Shown in pieces: positions 10,525-22,299 of a DNA stretch of 64,000 bases. Each line of letters begins with the position of its first letter. Position 1 is the first letter of the stretch. The notes under the pieces are model-generated. The model did no database searches and was not told where the DNA came from. It saw only the letters and a list, made by a program, of their open reading frames with translations. A program made the translations under genes and the position numbers. This DNA comes from Cephalopachus bancanus (Eukaryota; Chordata; Mammalia; Primates; Tarsiidae), in NCBI GenBank assembly GCA_027257055.1, contig JAPVLO010000019.1, positions 10,435,001-10,499,000 of the forward strand. The letters are read 5' to 3'.

Positions 10525-11902
10525 AAAATAAAGCAGAGGTCTTAGACCTCCTGGCAGCAATATGGGCCCCCAAACAAGTCACCATCATCCATTGCCCAGG
10601 TCACCAAAAAGGAAATTCAAAAGAGGCAATAGGAAATAAAAAAGCAGATCAAGCAGTCAAAGAAGCTGCTTACCACAGAACCACCTGCCTGTTGGCACTG
10701 CCTTCTCCGGTTCTATGTGTGCCACCAAAATATACAGAAGAGGACCTCCTCGCTGCACAAAAATTGCAGACAACCTCAAATCCAGATGGATGGCTTCAAC
10801 ATCAGGATGGCAGAACCTTCCTCCCTCGAGTCCTGGGACAACAATTCTTAAGGCAGCTCCATGAAAGTACTCATTTGGGAAGGACAAAACTAACCGAACT
10901 TGTGAAAAAAGAAATCTATCTCCCTCATCTGGACCAGCTTGCCCAGGAGCTCATTCAAGGCTGCATGTCATGCCAGCAGACTAATGATGCTAAGGTCAGT
11001 GTATCCACCCAAGGGGTCCTAGATAGGGGACTAACCCTTGGGAGACATTGGTTAATAAACTTTACAGAAGTCAAACCTGGGCAATATAAATATAAATACC
11101 TATTGGTCTTAGTAGACACCTTCTTAGGATGGGTCAAGGCATTTCCTACAAAAACTGAAACCACTTCTGTAACAGTAAAGAAACTCTTAAGTAACATCAT
11201 GCCAAGATATGATCTACCTATCTCAATAGGTTCAGATAATGGCCCAGCATTTATTTCTAAACTTACTGAAGGTATTGCAAAAACCTTGGGAATAAATTGG
11301 AACTTACATTGTGCTTATCATCCCCAGAGTTCAGGACAGGTAGAAAGAATGAATCAGATGCTTAAAGAGACCTTAACCAAATTAACCCTGGAGACTGGCC
11401 AAGGTTGGGTAACACTCCTTCCCTATGCCCTCTTAAGGGCCAGATGTTCCCCTACATCAAAGGTCTAACCCCCTTTGAAATTTTGTTTGGACAGCCCCCG
11501 CCGTTACTTCCAAAAATTGGACTGGAAAAAACACTAGAACTGTCTAACCATAATTTGCTTCAGTCACTGCAGGCTCTTCAAAGAGTTCAGCAAGCTGTCA
11601 CTGAGACCGTGCAGGCAGCCTTCCAGAAACTGGTTCTGGAACATCCACACCCGTTCCAGCCCGGTGACCAGGTATGGATAAAACGGCACAAAGCTGAGGT
11701 CCTCACCTCAAGGTGGAAAGGGCCCCACAGAGTAATCCTTACTACTCCTATGGCCATCAAAGTCAGTGGTGTCTGCCCCTGGATTCATCATTCACAAGTA
11801 AAGGCGACCACCACCGCACCCCCAGAGACATGGAAAGTCATCAAACCACCTACTGGAGAAGATTCTCTAAAGATAAGACTTTTGCAGGCCACAGTATCTT
11901 AA
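10525..11902 (+). pseudogene. pol: pol remnant: integrase
   Basis: A 323-codon open stretch (to 11468) covers the end of RNase H and most of integrase. The zinc-binding N-domain is intact: HESTHLG supplies His-x3-His, and CMSC supplies Cys-x2-Cys. In the catalytic core the second Asp (GSDNGPAF) and the Glu (GQVERMN) are present, but the first acidic position is Asn (WLINFTE, codon 11058-11060). A frameshift near 11460 moves the C-terminal part into another frame (11405-11902), where WKGPHRVILTTP resembles the gammaretroviral C-terminal domain. The long open frame is probably chance survival. Both the frameshift and the Asn argue against activity. Confidence 0.92.
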
Positions 11903-12677
11903 TCATATTCCTTGCATACTTTCCACAGTTTGAGGCCTATTCGCCCAGCCCACGTAATCTCTATACTCCAGGGAACTATTCCTGGGAACTGAGAAATACT
12001 GTCACTGGGACTGTCATTGCCACCTACAGAGGAAGCAGGCAGCCTGTCTTTAATTTGGCTTTTGTGCTGGGCTCAGTGGCTCAGCCTGTAATCCTGCACC
12101 TTTGGGAGGCTGAGGTGAATGGATCGCCTGAGCCCGCAGGTTCAAGACCCGCCTGGGCAGCGAGACCTCATCTCTACAATAAATCAAAAATCAGCCGGGC
12201 GTGGTAGCGCATGCCTGTAGTTCCAACTACTTGGAAGACTGAGGCAGAAGGATCCCCGGAGCACAGCAGGTCGGGGCTGCGGTGGCTGGGAGGGGCCACT
12301 GCACTCCAGTCTGGGCGACAGAGTGAGACTCCAACTCAAAAAAAAAAAAAAAATTTTGACTTTTGTAAATTATGGCCAGGTTTAACCCTCAGGGGCACAC
12401 ACACTGATGAATGCAGCATCTTAACTTATGAGAAAGGACTTAAATCTGTTGGTTTTTATGCTTGCCCAGCATTGAGACCAGCCCATTGCCACAAAGCAGG
12501 ACAATACCACTGTGCTGCATGGGGGTGTGAAACTATTGCTCCTTGAAAAAAACAAGACCTATACATAAACCTCCTTGGTTATGTTAAAAATAATGTGTCA
12601 TCAGTAAAATTAATGGTCCTCAGAACTCAATATAATCCCCTGTATAAAGAGTCAAGGATTTGACTCCAGGAACAACT
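11903..12677 (+). pseudogene. env: env surface-subunit stub, interrupted by an Alu
   Basis: After pol comes a short leader-like stretch. Then, past the Alu (12066-12354), comes cysteine-containing surface-protein-like sequence (SVGFYACPA, then YHCAAWGCETIAP, stop at 12544-12546). No fusion peptide, immunosuppressive-type region or membrane anchor is visible before the polypurine tract, so most of env, including the transmembrane subunit, is deleted. Assignment rests on position and the CAAWGCET motif. It is non-functional. Confidence 0.7.
12066..12354 (+). mobile_element. Alu SINE inserted in env
   Basis: Dimeric Alu, plus orientation, starting GCTGGGCTCAGTGGCTCAGC and ending CCAACTC plus A15. 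The near-identical flanks TTTGGCTTTTGT (12054-12065) and TTTGACTTTTGT (12355-12366) are the target duplication. It carries the CTACAATAAATC diagnostic. It must post-date the provirus. Confidence 0.95.
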
Positions 12678-12678
12678 G

Positions 12679-12689
12679 AAAGGGGGGAA
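12679..12689 (+). other. polypurine tract
   Basis: AAAGGGGGGAA lies immediately before the 3' LTR. This is the plus-strand priming site expected there. Confidence 0.9.
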
Positions 12690-13100
12690 TGTGGAAGGGG
12701 GCTTTAAAAGACATCTACAATGTCAAAAATTAGGATAAGCATAAACTCAGCCTTTGCACAGTTAAAAAGTTCCCTTCCTGGAAACTGGCAATAGCACCTG
12801 TTGGCTAGGTTAAACTGTTTCACAGCTTTTTTTTTTTTTTCGCTTCTGTAAACATAGCTAGCATTGCTTGAAAAGTACCTAGGCCTCCAGGATGTTGTGG
12901 TTTAGCCCACTTGGAAAGTCTCAATGTGGTTTTGCTCCATTTAAGCAAGCCCCTACAGCAAATGGAGGCCCTTGTTGTGGGACTTGCATGTCGAGCAGGT
13001 AAGTGGCTGCCAGCTGGCTCTTGGCTAATAAACCTCTCCTTTTTATAACTTGTACTTTTGGTGTCAGTGTCTGTGAATTAAGCGCTCGGTCCCTATTTCA
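12690..13100 (+). repeat. 3' LTR of provirus
   Basis: 411 bp, TGTGGAAGGGGG to CCCTATTTCA, with AATAAA at 13027-13032. It is collinear with the 5' LTR except for the missing tandem duplication and small indels around the poly(T) run. Confidence 0.95.
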
Positions 13101-13104
13101 AGAC

Positions 13105-15382
13105 CAGGTGCAGGTAACTATGGAATCTCAAGAGGATTCTTTTTGTTCAAGTGTTAGGACACTTAAAAGCAAAATATCAGAAAAACCTGAAGAATAATTA
13201 TTGACATGTTATTATAGAAATAATCAGGGGAGTATGCTGATGATGTTATCTATTGCTGGACAGAGGTGATTATTTCTGTTGATGACTGATCCCCAAGTGG
13301 CTACAAACTTTTATGAGCAAAGACAGCAGGATGGTCTGACTAACTAACTGACAAGCTGTGGTGGGTGAAGGCAGGGTAGCTGTCCCAGCTACTCTTTTAT
13401 CTCTTAAAGAGCCATAACATATTTGTTCTATATATCCTCACCAGAGAAATTTACGTCCTCAACTAAATACTCAGGCATAATATCTGAAAAATGATTGACT
13501 GAGAAGCCAAGATCTCCATGCTTAATCTCTAGCAAAGGATTTTAGACTTCATGCAAATGACGTGAGGTGGGCAAACAATGTTAGACATGGGTGTCGACTG
13601 TAAAGTAGTCAGGAGTGGAATTTTTCTCTCAATGGTATGGAAGTAAACCTGGGAGGGTTAGAGGTACTTCTAGAGAATATCAGGGTATGGGTGGCGTTAT
13701 GATTTGGAAATTCTGACTGTATAAGATGGTCTCTCTCCTTTTTGTGAATGCAAACTTGGGATGGGCACTTTGTACACATAGGGCATGTTACCCTTGACAG
13801 GAAAGATAGCTGATAAATCTATCTTTTCTCATGCAATTTTAACAGACTGTGATAAATGGAAATCTTTAGAAGCAGGCCTTCCTTACTAGTGAAGGAAGAA
13901 ATAGATAGTTCCAGGAAGGAAACAAGAAATAATTGCTCTCATTAAAAAATAGTTGAAGTGGGAGTTTTGATTCCTGTATTTCCCTTGTAATAGTCCATCG
14001 TGGCCAGTGCTTATGGAAGGCAATATTTCAAAGTTAGTATTGCAACATTGATGGTTAGACAAGGTGATTCTGCAGTTTGCTTCATTTGTACTGGATACAG
14101 GGAAGAGTATTCAGGAAGCATCACCAGCTCAGAGAGACTGGTATGATGTTACCTACTTGGCTGACTTATTCTTTTCAATAATAGATTTGGAGTCCGGCCA
14201 GGTACAGTTTGCAGTCAGCATGCATTCACTTCTCTGAAATGAAAAAATTTGAATTCTCGGCATATGGCTACAATCTAACGAGGTAGAACTTGGAACTTGA
14301 TAACCATTAGAACAAGTTAGTGCACTGCATTGATAGCACAATTATCACTGATGCCTTGGAGGAAGATGCTCTGGAGGACAAATGGACCCTAGTTGACATT
14401 TCTAGTTAAAATGGAAATGTCTGTGAAATTCCTATGAATTACATGGACTGGGGCAACAAAGGACATACTCCTAGCTGAGAAATAAATTCTCACAGACTCT
14501 ACCAAAAAGAAAGACACTTGGAGGCTTGTAGGGTTATTCAGCTTTTGATTTAAAAAAAATTATTTTCCTTTTCCAGGAAGCCTGATGGCTCCTATTCACA
14601 AAGGCACTACAAAAATTAAATGTGTAGATGGTCATGAGCAGAAATAAACATCAAATGATTTACAGAGGATGGTGGTACAGGTAGTCCCACTTGGTCCTTA
14701 GGAGCCACAGCTGAACATATGTAGACCAAAGCATTTGGCAGAACACAAAGAAGACCAAGGCATCTTGAGTCTTGGATTGTACGCTGTTCGTTATAGACCA
14801 TTAGAAAGCAATTGTTAGTTTGCTACCAGGCCGTAGTAAAAACTACCCACACCAGAAAAGTCTCAGATGAGAAATATCAACCATGTTTTGGGGAATGTCA
14901 AAGCGATGTGAATAGAGATGGAGAACCAGCAAAATTCAATGATAAAGTGGAAGTAGTATATTCAAAAGTATGTCAAGGGGGGAAATGCAGGGAGTATTTA
15001 CCACATATACAAGGAAGTTGATTTTATAAAGCACTGAGACTAAAATCTGTGGATTTACTGGAAAATGTCACATGAGCTATTTAACTATCTGTGTATAAAA
15101 TGGAGATGTGTCAGGATCAAAATGGATCTCTCTTCAAGTCATGTGTCTACACACTTTGCTTAGCGATATTCCATGTTAACTTGGGCTCAAATGTGAGAAG
15201 AAAGTCTCAAAGGAACTTCATGGAAGGTCTTGGCTGTCCCCCTGCCTATCTCTGTCTCATAACTGCTTATAAATTTACAATTATTAGTGAAGTTTGATAT
15301 CTTATTGTAGGAGTCTGATTTGACAGCACAACTATATGCTTTCTCAGTTATAAAAGAAAAAATTTATTTGGATTTTTTAATA
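13105..15382. other. unassigned sequence 3' of the provirus
   Basis: No gene, exon or RNA recognised. Moderately AT-rich with several short open frames that show no domain. Confidence 0.45.
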
Positions 15383-15894
15383 GGTCTTAGTCTGCTCAGG
15401 ATACTATTAAAAATTACCATAGACTGAGTGGCTTATAAAGAAGAGAAATTCTTTTCTCACAAGTCCGGAAGCTGGGAAATCTAAGATCAAGGTGCTTACA
15501 GATTTGGTGTCTACTGAGGGCCCACTTTCTCTTAGAGGGTGTCTTGTCACCATGTTTTCACCATGGCAGAAGGATGAAGATAACTCTTTGGGAGCTAATT
15601 AATTAATTAATTCTGTAGACATGAGATCTTGCTATGTTGCACAGGATGGTCTCAAACATTTGGGTGCAAGAGATTCTCTGAGTTTGGTCTCCTAGAATGC
15701 TAGGATTATAGGTGTGAGTTGCTGTGCCTGGCCTCTGAGGGCTCCTTTATAAGGCACTAATCCCATTCATGAGGGCTTCACCCTCATGATCTACTTACCT
15801 CTCAAATGACCCTACATCCTAACACCATCATCTTGGATGTTGAAATTTCAATATATGAATTTTTAGGGGGAATACAAACATTCAGACTATAGCA
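15383..15894 (-). mobile_element. MaLR-type LTR (MST/MLT1 group)
   Basis: Read on the minus strand it begins TGCTATAGTCTGAATGTTTG and ends near CTGAGCAGACTAAGACC, the familiar ends of this ERVL-MaLR LTR group. Interior phrases such as CACTAATCCCATTCATGAGG also match. It is interrupted by an Alu monomer at 15606-15733. Confidence 0.85.
15606..15733 (-). mobile_element. Alu left-monomer type SINE (FLAM-like)
   Basis: A single Alu-like monomer, minus strand: ATGAGATCTTGCTATGTTGC, then GGATTATAGGTGTGAGTTGC, then CCTGGCC. It begins with an (ATTA)n tail remnant. It is an old monomeric insertion inside the MaLR LTR. Confidence 0.85.
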
Positions 15895-18800
15895 TAATGT
15901 AATCACAACATTTTATAAATCTGAAAAGCTAATGAAAAAATAGAAAAATAGTATCACATTTTTATTACTTAGTACCAGACACACCTCTACAACACTTTTT
16001 TTTTGTGCATGTAAGGTTGCATCCTCTATAATTACTCTTCATATAATAATAATTTTGAAGCATCATATTGATTAGGAAGAGTAGAAAGATGGTTCTGCCT
16101 TTTCCTTTGCATAATTTTTTGTTATTAATCATTTAGACTAGAGACCTATGATAAATAAATACTCTGATTATGGTTTTAAATTTCTGAGGACTATAAAATT
16201 CTTCATAAAATGTTCCTAGTAGATTTCAAATCTTGTTTCTTCTCCACTACATACATATTTTGATTTCAGGCAGTCTCAAACATTGACATGTCACCTAGAC
16301 CTGCAGTCTTTTCATGATATCAGATGAGTCAATACAATAAGTAGTAGAAATACTCCCAGAAGTCATTCCTATACTAGGTGGCTGGCAATAACCTAACTAT
16401 GCAGGATACTGACTGTGAACTACACAGATATACCACATTAAGCATAAGCTGAATGTCCTGTCTGCTTACTTTTCCTTGAGGTAGATCCTCAAAATCAACA
16501 CCATTGAACATGGAAGTTAATTGTGGAAATAAGGAAGTAGGGCCTGAAAGAGTGGCAATCCTAACTATGGTACAAAAGAAAAATATTTTGATTTTCCCAC
16601 TCTTACATATGCTATGTCCACACAATGTTAGGACCCTTTTGTAGGTCTTAGAAGGAACCTGTGTCTTTTCCTTCTAAAACTTGAGGAGGATCTGAATATT
16701 ATGCTTTATTACCTTTATAGTAAACCTACCTCTGGATGGGATTGAATTATGAAAGGATTTAAACATTTGTCAAAGGACTCTGGGCTTGATGCTGCTTGCA
16801 TCTAACATATGCAAGGGACATTACTATGATCAGCTATTTAGAAATTTAGAGGCACATGTGAGCCAAAGATATGTGATATGGATAAATGTGCTAAAATCAT
16901 CAGCTCAGTACTTATCAAATTATTTTGTTACAATATCAGAACTCTTCAGAAAAAAATATTCCATCATAGTTAAGGTTTTTCTAACAATGAGATAGGGTGG
17001 GATGGAAAAAGTATGTCAAAGCAGTGGGAATAGTTTGACCAGGGCTAAATACATTAGCAGTGCATTAAATCATCTTCTGACTACATCAAATGGTTATCAG
17101 TTTCCTAAAGCATCACCAAAGGGATTCTAGCTCAATCTTTTATCAAGGGCACCAGACATTTCAGTCTTTTAATATCTAGTACACCCATTCTGACTTATTT
17201 TTTATCCTGTCTAAACAGGTCATCTAACATTAATAGGCTTCTTCATTTGAAAAGCAGGGTGTGTTCAAAACATTATCAAAATTCTTGTCCTTTGTCACTT
17301 ATTGTACGGAAAAGAATGCTCTCTAGGTTGCTAAAACTGAAAGAATAATGAATGTTGCAATGGAGGACACAGCCCTAGAGATTAATTTGCCTAATGATTT
17401 AAGAGAGAGGACTTTGTCCCGCCAAAGAAATGGAAACATTGGGAAGTCAGTGGAATGTTGACCTCCCTTGAAATGGAGACTTGGCCAGACATAACAAACT
17501 TTATTACATCTGTTTCTCCAATCAGTGAGTGGCACTCTGTTAGGTATAGACTGGTGCACTTCTGGGTTGAGTTGTTGAATGTTCCCTGTTCTGAATTATA
17601 AACCTGCCCATTTGACTACCTATTGTGTCTTTCCATACATATGGAAAATTTATATATTTTCATTTTTATATATTCCACCTATATATTTCCACTTATATAT
17701 ATGTATATATCACAGAACCCCAGATTTTGTTTATTCATCTAAAGCTCTGAAACCTGCTCTGCAAAATCTTACATCAGCAAATGCTCTTACTTCCAGTTGG
17801 GTACTCAGTTCTGTGAACACCATCCTCTCTACCTCTGACTTATTGACTTTTTATTATTTTTCATATGTTTAACCATTGTAGCTTCCTCAAAGTCTTCTTT
17901 GTCTTCTGCATCAAATCCTTATTTCAAAATACAATCACAATAATCTTGAAGAAAAAAAACAAAAGCAAATCTAAATATGTCAGTCATCAACTTAAAATTA
18001 TTTAATACTTTCCCCTAGCCATCAGTATGACATCCAATTTTCACAGAACTCTTCAAAAGTTCCTATGTCTGGTCCTTGACAACTTTTCCAGCTTTACTAT
18101 CACTCTTGCACCATTTTAGTTATATCAAGATACTTGTAATTTGCTCTTTTACCTGAATGGCTTTGAGTAGTTATTTACCTTTCCTAAAATGTTTTTCCAC
18201 CACTTATCTGCTATAAGACTAACATTTCTTCATTCTTTAACATGTCTTTTCTTTATGTTTTGGATTAAAGTATCTTGTTCTCTAAGCATTTACTTCTTTT
18301 TGTATAAGTTCAGATAAACTAGAATAAAATCACGCATTTCTATAAGAATAAAAACTGTCTTAATCATTTTGTATTCTTAGTGCTCAGATCACTCTTGAAA
18401 TATATTAACAATTCAAAAAATAAATATACAGTCAATGAGTGAATCGGCATAGGGTGCAACTAACACAGACCACCATTCAACCCACCAAGAGAAATGCCAT
18501 TTTTTAATCTATCAGATATTTATAAAGCAAGCAAAGTTTACTGAGAAACATCTTATATATACAACATAAAATATGCTTTCCTTACTAATGAAAGAAAAAA
18601 TAATTATGCCAAATAGTAAATGCTTTCATGTTTGATTATTTAATGACTATAAATTAGCCACTATATTATATTTGGCTAAGAATGTTTGGGACTGTCAAGC
18701 CAAACTGTTATATGAGAGAAAAGTGAAGTGAGTAGGATTCATAAGTGAGATATAGAAAGGATCTCCTTTGGTACAGAGCTGATAAACATGGAATGAGAGA

Positions 18801-20140
18801 CATAGATTTGAGGAACATTTGGAACTGGTCTCATTTGGTCATGGAAAAGGGTGAATTGTTTACTAAAATGGTCATATACTCATGGGAGAAGTCAGTGCCA
18901 GGGCTGAGTATTATTATGATGTGTCCTTAGGTCCCTTGCAATGCCCAAAGGGATCTGTTTATTACAGGTGTAAATATATTGCCTTCTCACAAATAATCAA
19001 TTTTGAAACCCAGTAGAAAAGTAGCATTAGTCCAATTCTGTAGCATAAATGGTTTCTTCAGCAGCATCATAGTTTATCATATAAATATATATTTTAGTGT
19101 TATAAAATAAATTAAAAGCCAGATCATACATTGAGCTATTAATCTACCTTCTCCAAACCTTTAATATTTATTATGTTTAAAGATTTATTATGTTTACATA
19201 TATTTTAAGGAGGAATTAAAATAAGATTTTTGATGTAAAGAAAACACGAACATACGTGGCTCATTGACCTGTTAAAAGTTTAAAATAACTAGTGTATTTT
19301 ATCACCTTGAATAAATCTATCTATAGTTCCTATGTATGTGCCCAAATTTCTTCTTACAAGCTTATTGAATAATATGAGGCCAGGAGTACAACTAAATTTC
19401 TAATTATATAAGCAATGTTTCTGCTTCTGCATTAGGTTTTATCCAAAAACTAATTGAGGGCGAAGCCTTCTTAATTAATCACATATTGATAGGTTGATAA
19501 CCTAAATGTACTAGGAGACTGATTACCCTACTTTAATGACACATATCCCATAGAGTTGAAGCTGTTGGCCAGTAATCTTTATTTTTCTGTATTTTAAAGC
19601 ATATACATTTAGACCAGTGAGGGAAGGCATCAAAACTTAGTCTTAAATTGATTGTGTTTGCAGAAGCTTTGCCTCAGGTGTTTTCATAAGACTTAGTTTG
19701 CAAAATTTTTAATTGGAAGAACATAACCTAGAAGAATATTTAAAAGTAATCCCTTTAGAGTGGCACTAATCTACAGTATATCTCTTTATTATTAATCTTG
19801 AGAAATCCAAATACCCATATCCACTAACAATTTTCATCAACAAACCATCCTGTTCTCTAATCTCACCTCTCTTTATTTTCAATTAGTATTTATATTCTAA
19901 CCCAGACAGTAAGTTTCTTACTTGAACATCAGTAGCTTTTACATTTTAAATTTAAATTCCCATTCTAATTTAAAGATTTTAATTGCACAAAGTAGAAAAC
20001 CCATAACAAAACACACCATTAAAGTTTATGTAATGCTAGCCCTCATTTTGTGGGTTGGATCCATACTTAAGGATTTAATTCCTGCAATTACCCTTCCTTT
20101 CACTATTGCTGAGGTTTAGAAAACAATACCCTAAAATGGG
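15895..20140. other. unassigned AT-rich intergenic sequence
   Basis: About 4.2 kb with no repeat that I recognise securely and no gene. It includes small AT-rich runs, such as TATATATATGTATATAT near 17695. The longest open frames are under 100 codons and lack domain signatures. Confidence 0.5.
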
Positions 20141-20586
20141 ACACCTTGGCATACTGAGTATTTTAAGCTGAAAGGAACTAAAGAACAGCAGAAGCAAGAA
20201 GTTCATTCTCTGACTTTCTTTTTCTCTTTCTCTCACCTGTTTTCTCTACTGAAATATGGTCATAAAAAGGTTTTCTGACCTATCTCACCTGAAAGTAGGT
20301 CATAAGATCCTCATTCAAGATGATTCTGGCCTACACTTGGAGACCAAGAAGAATTCAGACAAATAGGTCTTGTTAAGGTCTTCTCAGTTTAATACTATTA
20401 GATTATACTCTTCAGTCTTCCAATCAGGCTTATGCATGACTATCTGTAAAAATAGTTTTCCCTGGGTCTTTCTTTCATGTCACATAAACCTTAGTTAACT
20501 ACATTTGCTATGCTGTTCTCTTGTTAGTTTGACTTCTATTATTGGGGTCTCAGTCATGAATCTTGCAATGGTTGAAGAAAAGATAT
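20141..20586 (+). mobile_element. ancient LTR-like segment
   Basis: Runs from GGGACACCTTGGCATACTGA to GGGGTCTCAGTCATGAATC. The end resembles LTR U5 sequence and the texture (AGAAGCAAGAAG, TCACATAAACC) resembles old mammalian LTRs. Boundaries and family are uncertain. Confidence 0.4.
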
Positions 20587-20588
20587 TA

Positions 20589-20843
20589 CAGTTGATTCTT
20601 GAACAATGCAGGGATTAGAGGCACAGAGCCCTCTGCAGTCAAAACTTCATGTTTAACTTTTGACTCTTCAAAATCTTAACTACAACTAGCCTATTGTCAA
20701 CTGGATGTCTTACTAATAACATCAATATTAAATTAACACATATTTTGTATGTTATATGTATTATATACTGTATTCTTACAATAAAGTAATCTTAAGAAAA
20801 ATGTAATTTAGAGAATTATAAGGAAGACAAAATACATTTGCTA
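20589..20843. mobile_element. Tigger2/MER28 half element
   Basis: Begins CAGTTGATTCTTGAACAATG after TA (20587-20588) and includes TTAACACATATTTTGTATG and ACTGTATTCTTACAATAAAG, characteristic of MER28/Tigger2. It is truncated where mariner copy 2 starts. No right end is found beyond that. Confidence 0.85.
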
Positions 20844-21377
20844 TCTTTTTTATTTCTTGGAGGGCAAACCCTTTGTAGTATAAGCTTTCCCTGCTAGGTA
20901 AGTGTTCAAGGAACCTGCCTGCGTCAGTGTACCAGCTAGTGTTGTTGTGAGAGGCTGCATTCACTTCAATGAATTATTATTATTTTTTAAGATTCTTTAG
21001 ATGCATTTACCCATTTCATGATGGGTGATGTACGAGCACACCTGTCCAACCACACAGAATGTTCAGCTGTTTTTGACCAAAGGTGGCATGACTCCTATGC
21101 TCATCTTACCCCCAAGTGACTACTTTTTGTTTCCCTGGATGAAAAAAGTTCTCAAAGGCAAACATTTTGCCAATGCGGAAGAGGTGAAACAAAAAATGTC
21201 AGACAAAAGACTAAAAGGCAGCAAAATGAATCAGTTAAAAAACTATTTTGAGCAGTAACAAAAGCGTTTGATAGTTGTATTGCATCAATCAGAGTACTTT
21301 GAAGGCGACTGAAGTTTAAACATGTAAGAATAAATGCACAATTTTTATAAATAAATTCCAGGGTTTTGGATACCCTC
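20844..21377 (+). mobile_element. mariner deletion derivative, copy 2
   Basis: Same arrangement as copy 1. The right end ...ACCCTC is followed by TA (21378-21379). The left end follows TA (20842-20843), but its inverted repeat is degenerate. The coding remnant includes TKGGMTPM, LPPSDYFLFPWMKKVLKGKH, ANAEEVKQKMSDKRLKGSKM and LKNYFEQ, the C-terminal part of a mariner transposase with its third catalytic Asp (PPSD). A 77-codon frame remains open at 21025-21258. Confidence 0.85.
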
Positions 21378-21633
21378 TAGAACTATCCTCTGGGCATTAA
21401 GAAGGTAGTTTAGGAGGAAGGTGTGGGGAAAGTGGGATCCCTGGGGAATTAAGCCACTTTTCTTCTTCAACCTCTAGTTGTGTATCTATGCAGCTCTAAG
21501 CTGTTGTTTAAGGGAGAATATGTTTATCAGTCTTGTGAGGCAGCTTCCCTTGCCCCAACATCAGGACAAGGAGATAATCAATTGCCTTCTACTGGAGTGA
21601 AAGCAAACTTAGAAACAACAAATTCGTTAAATT

Positions 21634-21920
21634 GTTTTTTTTTTTTTGAGTTGGAGTCTCACTCTGTCACCCAGACTGGAGTGCAGTGGCCATTCCCGGC
21701 CACCGCAGCCTCAACCTGCTGGGTTCCGGCGATCCTTCCGCCTCAGCCTTCCAAGTAGCTGGAACTACAGGCACGCGCTACCATGCCCAGCTAATTTTTT
21801 GATTTATTGTAGAGATGAAGTCTTGCCTGCCCAGGTGGGTCTCGAATCCGTGGGCTCAGGGAATCCACTCACCTCAGCCTCCCAAGGCGTGGGATTACAG
21901 GCTGAGCCACCGAGCCCAGC
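21634..21920 (-). mobile_element. Alu SINE (dimeric, non-human type)
   Basis: Minus-strand Alu with flanking target duplications AAATTCGTTAAATT (21620-21633) and AAATCTGTTAAATT (21921-21934). Contains GATTTATTGTAGAGATGAAG and GAGTTGGAGTCTCACTCTGT. It is nearly full length and less diverged than the copy at 4611. Confidence 0.95.
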
Positions 21921-21934
21921 AAATCTGTTAAATT

Positions 21935-22299
21935 CTAAACATAGCTGTGGTTTATAGGGCTTGGTATCTGCTACACCTTTTACCCTATGGCACAATATTA
22001 ATTTTATAGAGGTGGTTTCAGGAAAAGGAAGAGGGATGGGTCTTGCTATCTCAGAAGTGGCAGAGGCAGAAGAAAATTCACATATACATGGACTTAGTTC
22101 AAATCCATGTTGTTAAAATCAACTGTACACAGATTCTGAAAATTAGGATGTGAACCTCTTTGCATGGCAATTATTCTGCATATCACATATCTGAGGCAAA
22201 AGAAAAAAATAGGAAGAAAAATATATAAAGGAATGACTTTAAGACAAAGAGCATCAGGAAATGTATAACAATACACTCTGAGATAGAAAAAACAAAAGA
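21935..22299. other. unassigned sequence
   Basis: No gene or repeat recognised with confidence. Confidence 0.4.

Larger units (their letters stand above)
7314..13100 (+). mobile_element. class I (gammaretrovirus-like) endogenous provirus
   Basis: A two-LTR provirus of 5.8 kb flanked by the 4-bp target duplication AGAC (7310-7313 and 13101-13104), as expected for class I ERVs. Order: 5' LTR, primer-binding site, gag remnant, pol remnant, env stub with an Alu, polypurine tract, 3' LTR. Capsid, integrase and surface-protein similarities are all of gammaretroviral type. The end of gag, all of protease and the RT catalytic core are deleted, and transmembrane env is missing. Frameshifts and stops occur throughout, so it cannot produce virus. 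By eye the LTRs differ at about 28 of roughly 395 aligned positions, so the insertion is old but not ancient. I could not place it in a named HERV family. Confidence 0.95.

Noticed and set aside
10525..11468. Integrase frame as a domesticated host gene
   Set aside because: It has no start context of its own, it is frameshifted near 11460, one catalytic acidic residue is absent, and it sits inside a provirus between LTRs.
21480..21995. Open frames across 21480-21995 on both strands
   Set aside because: They are translations of the Alu at 21634-21920.
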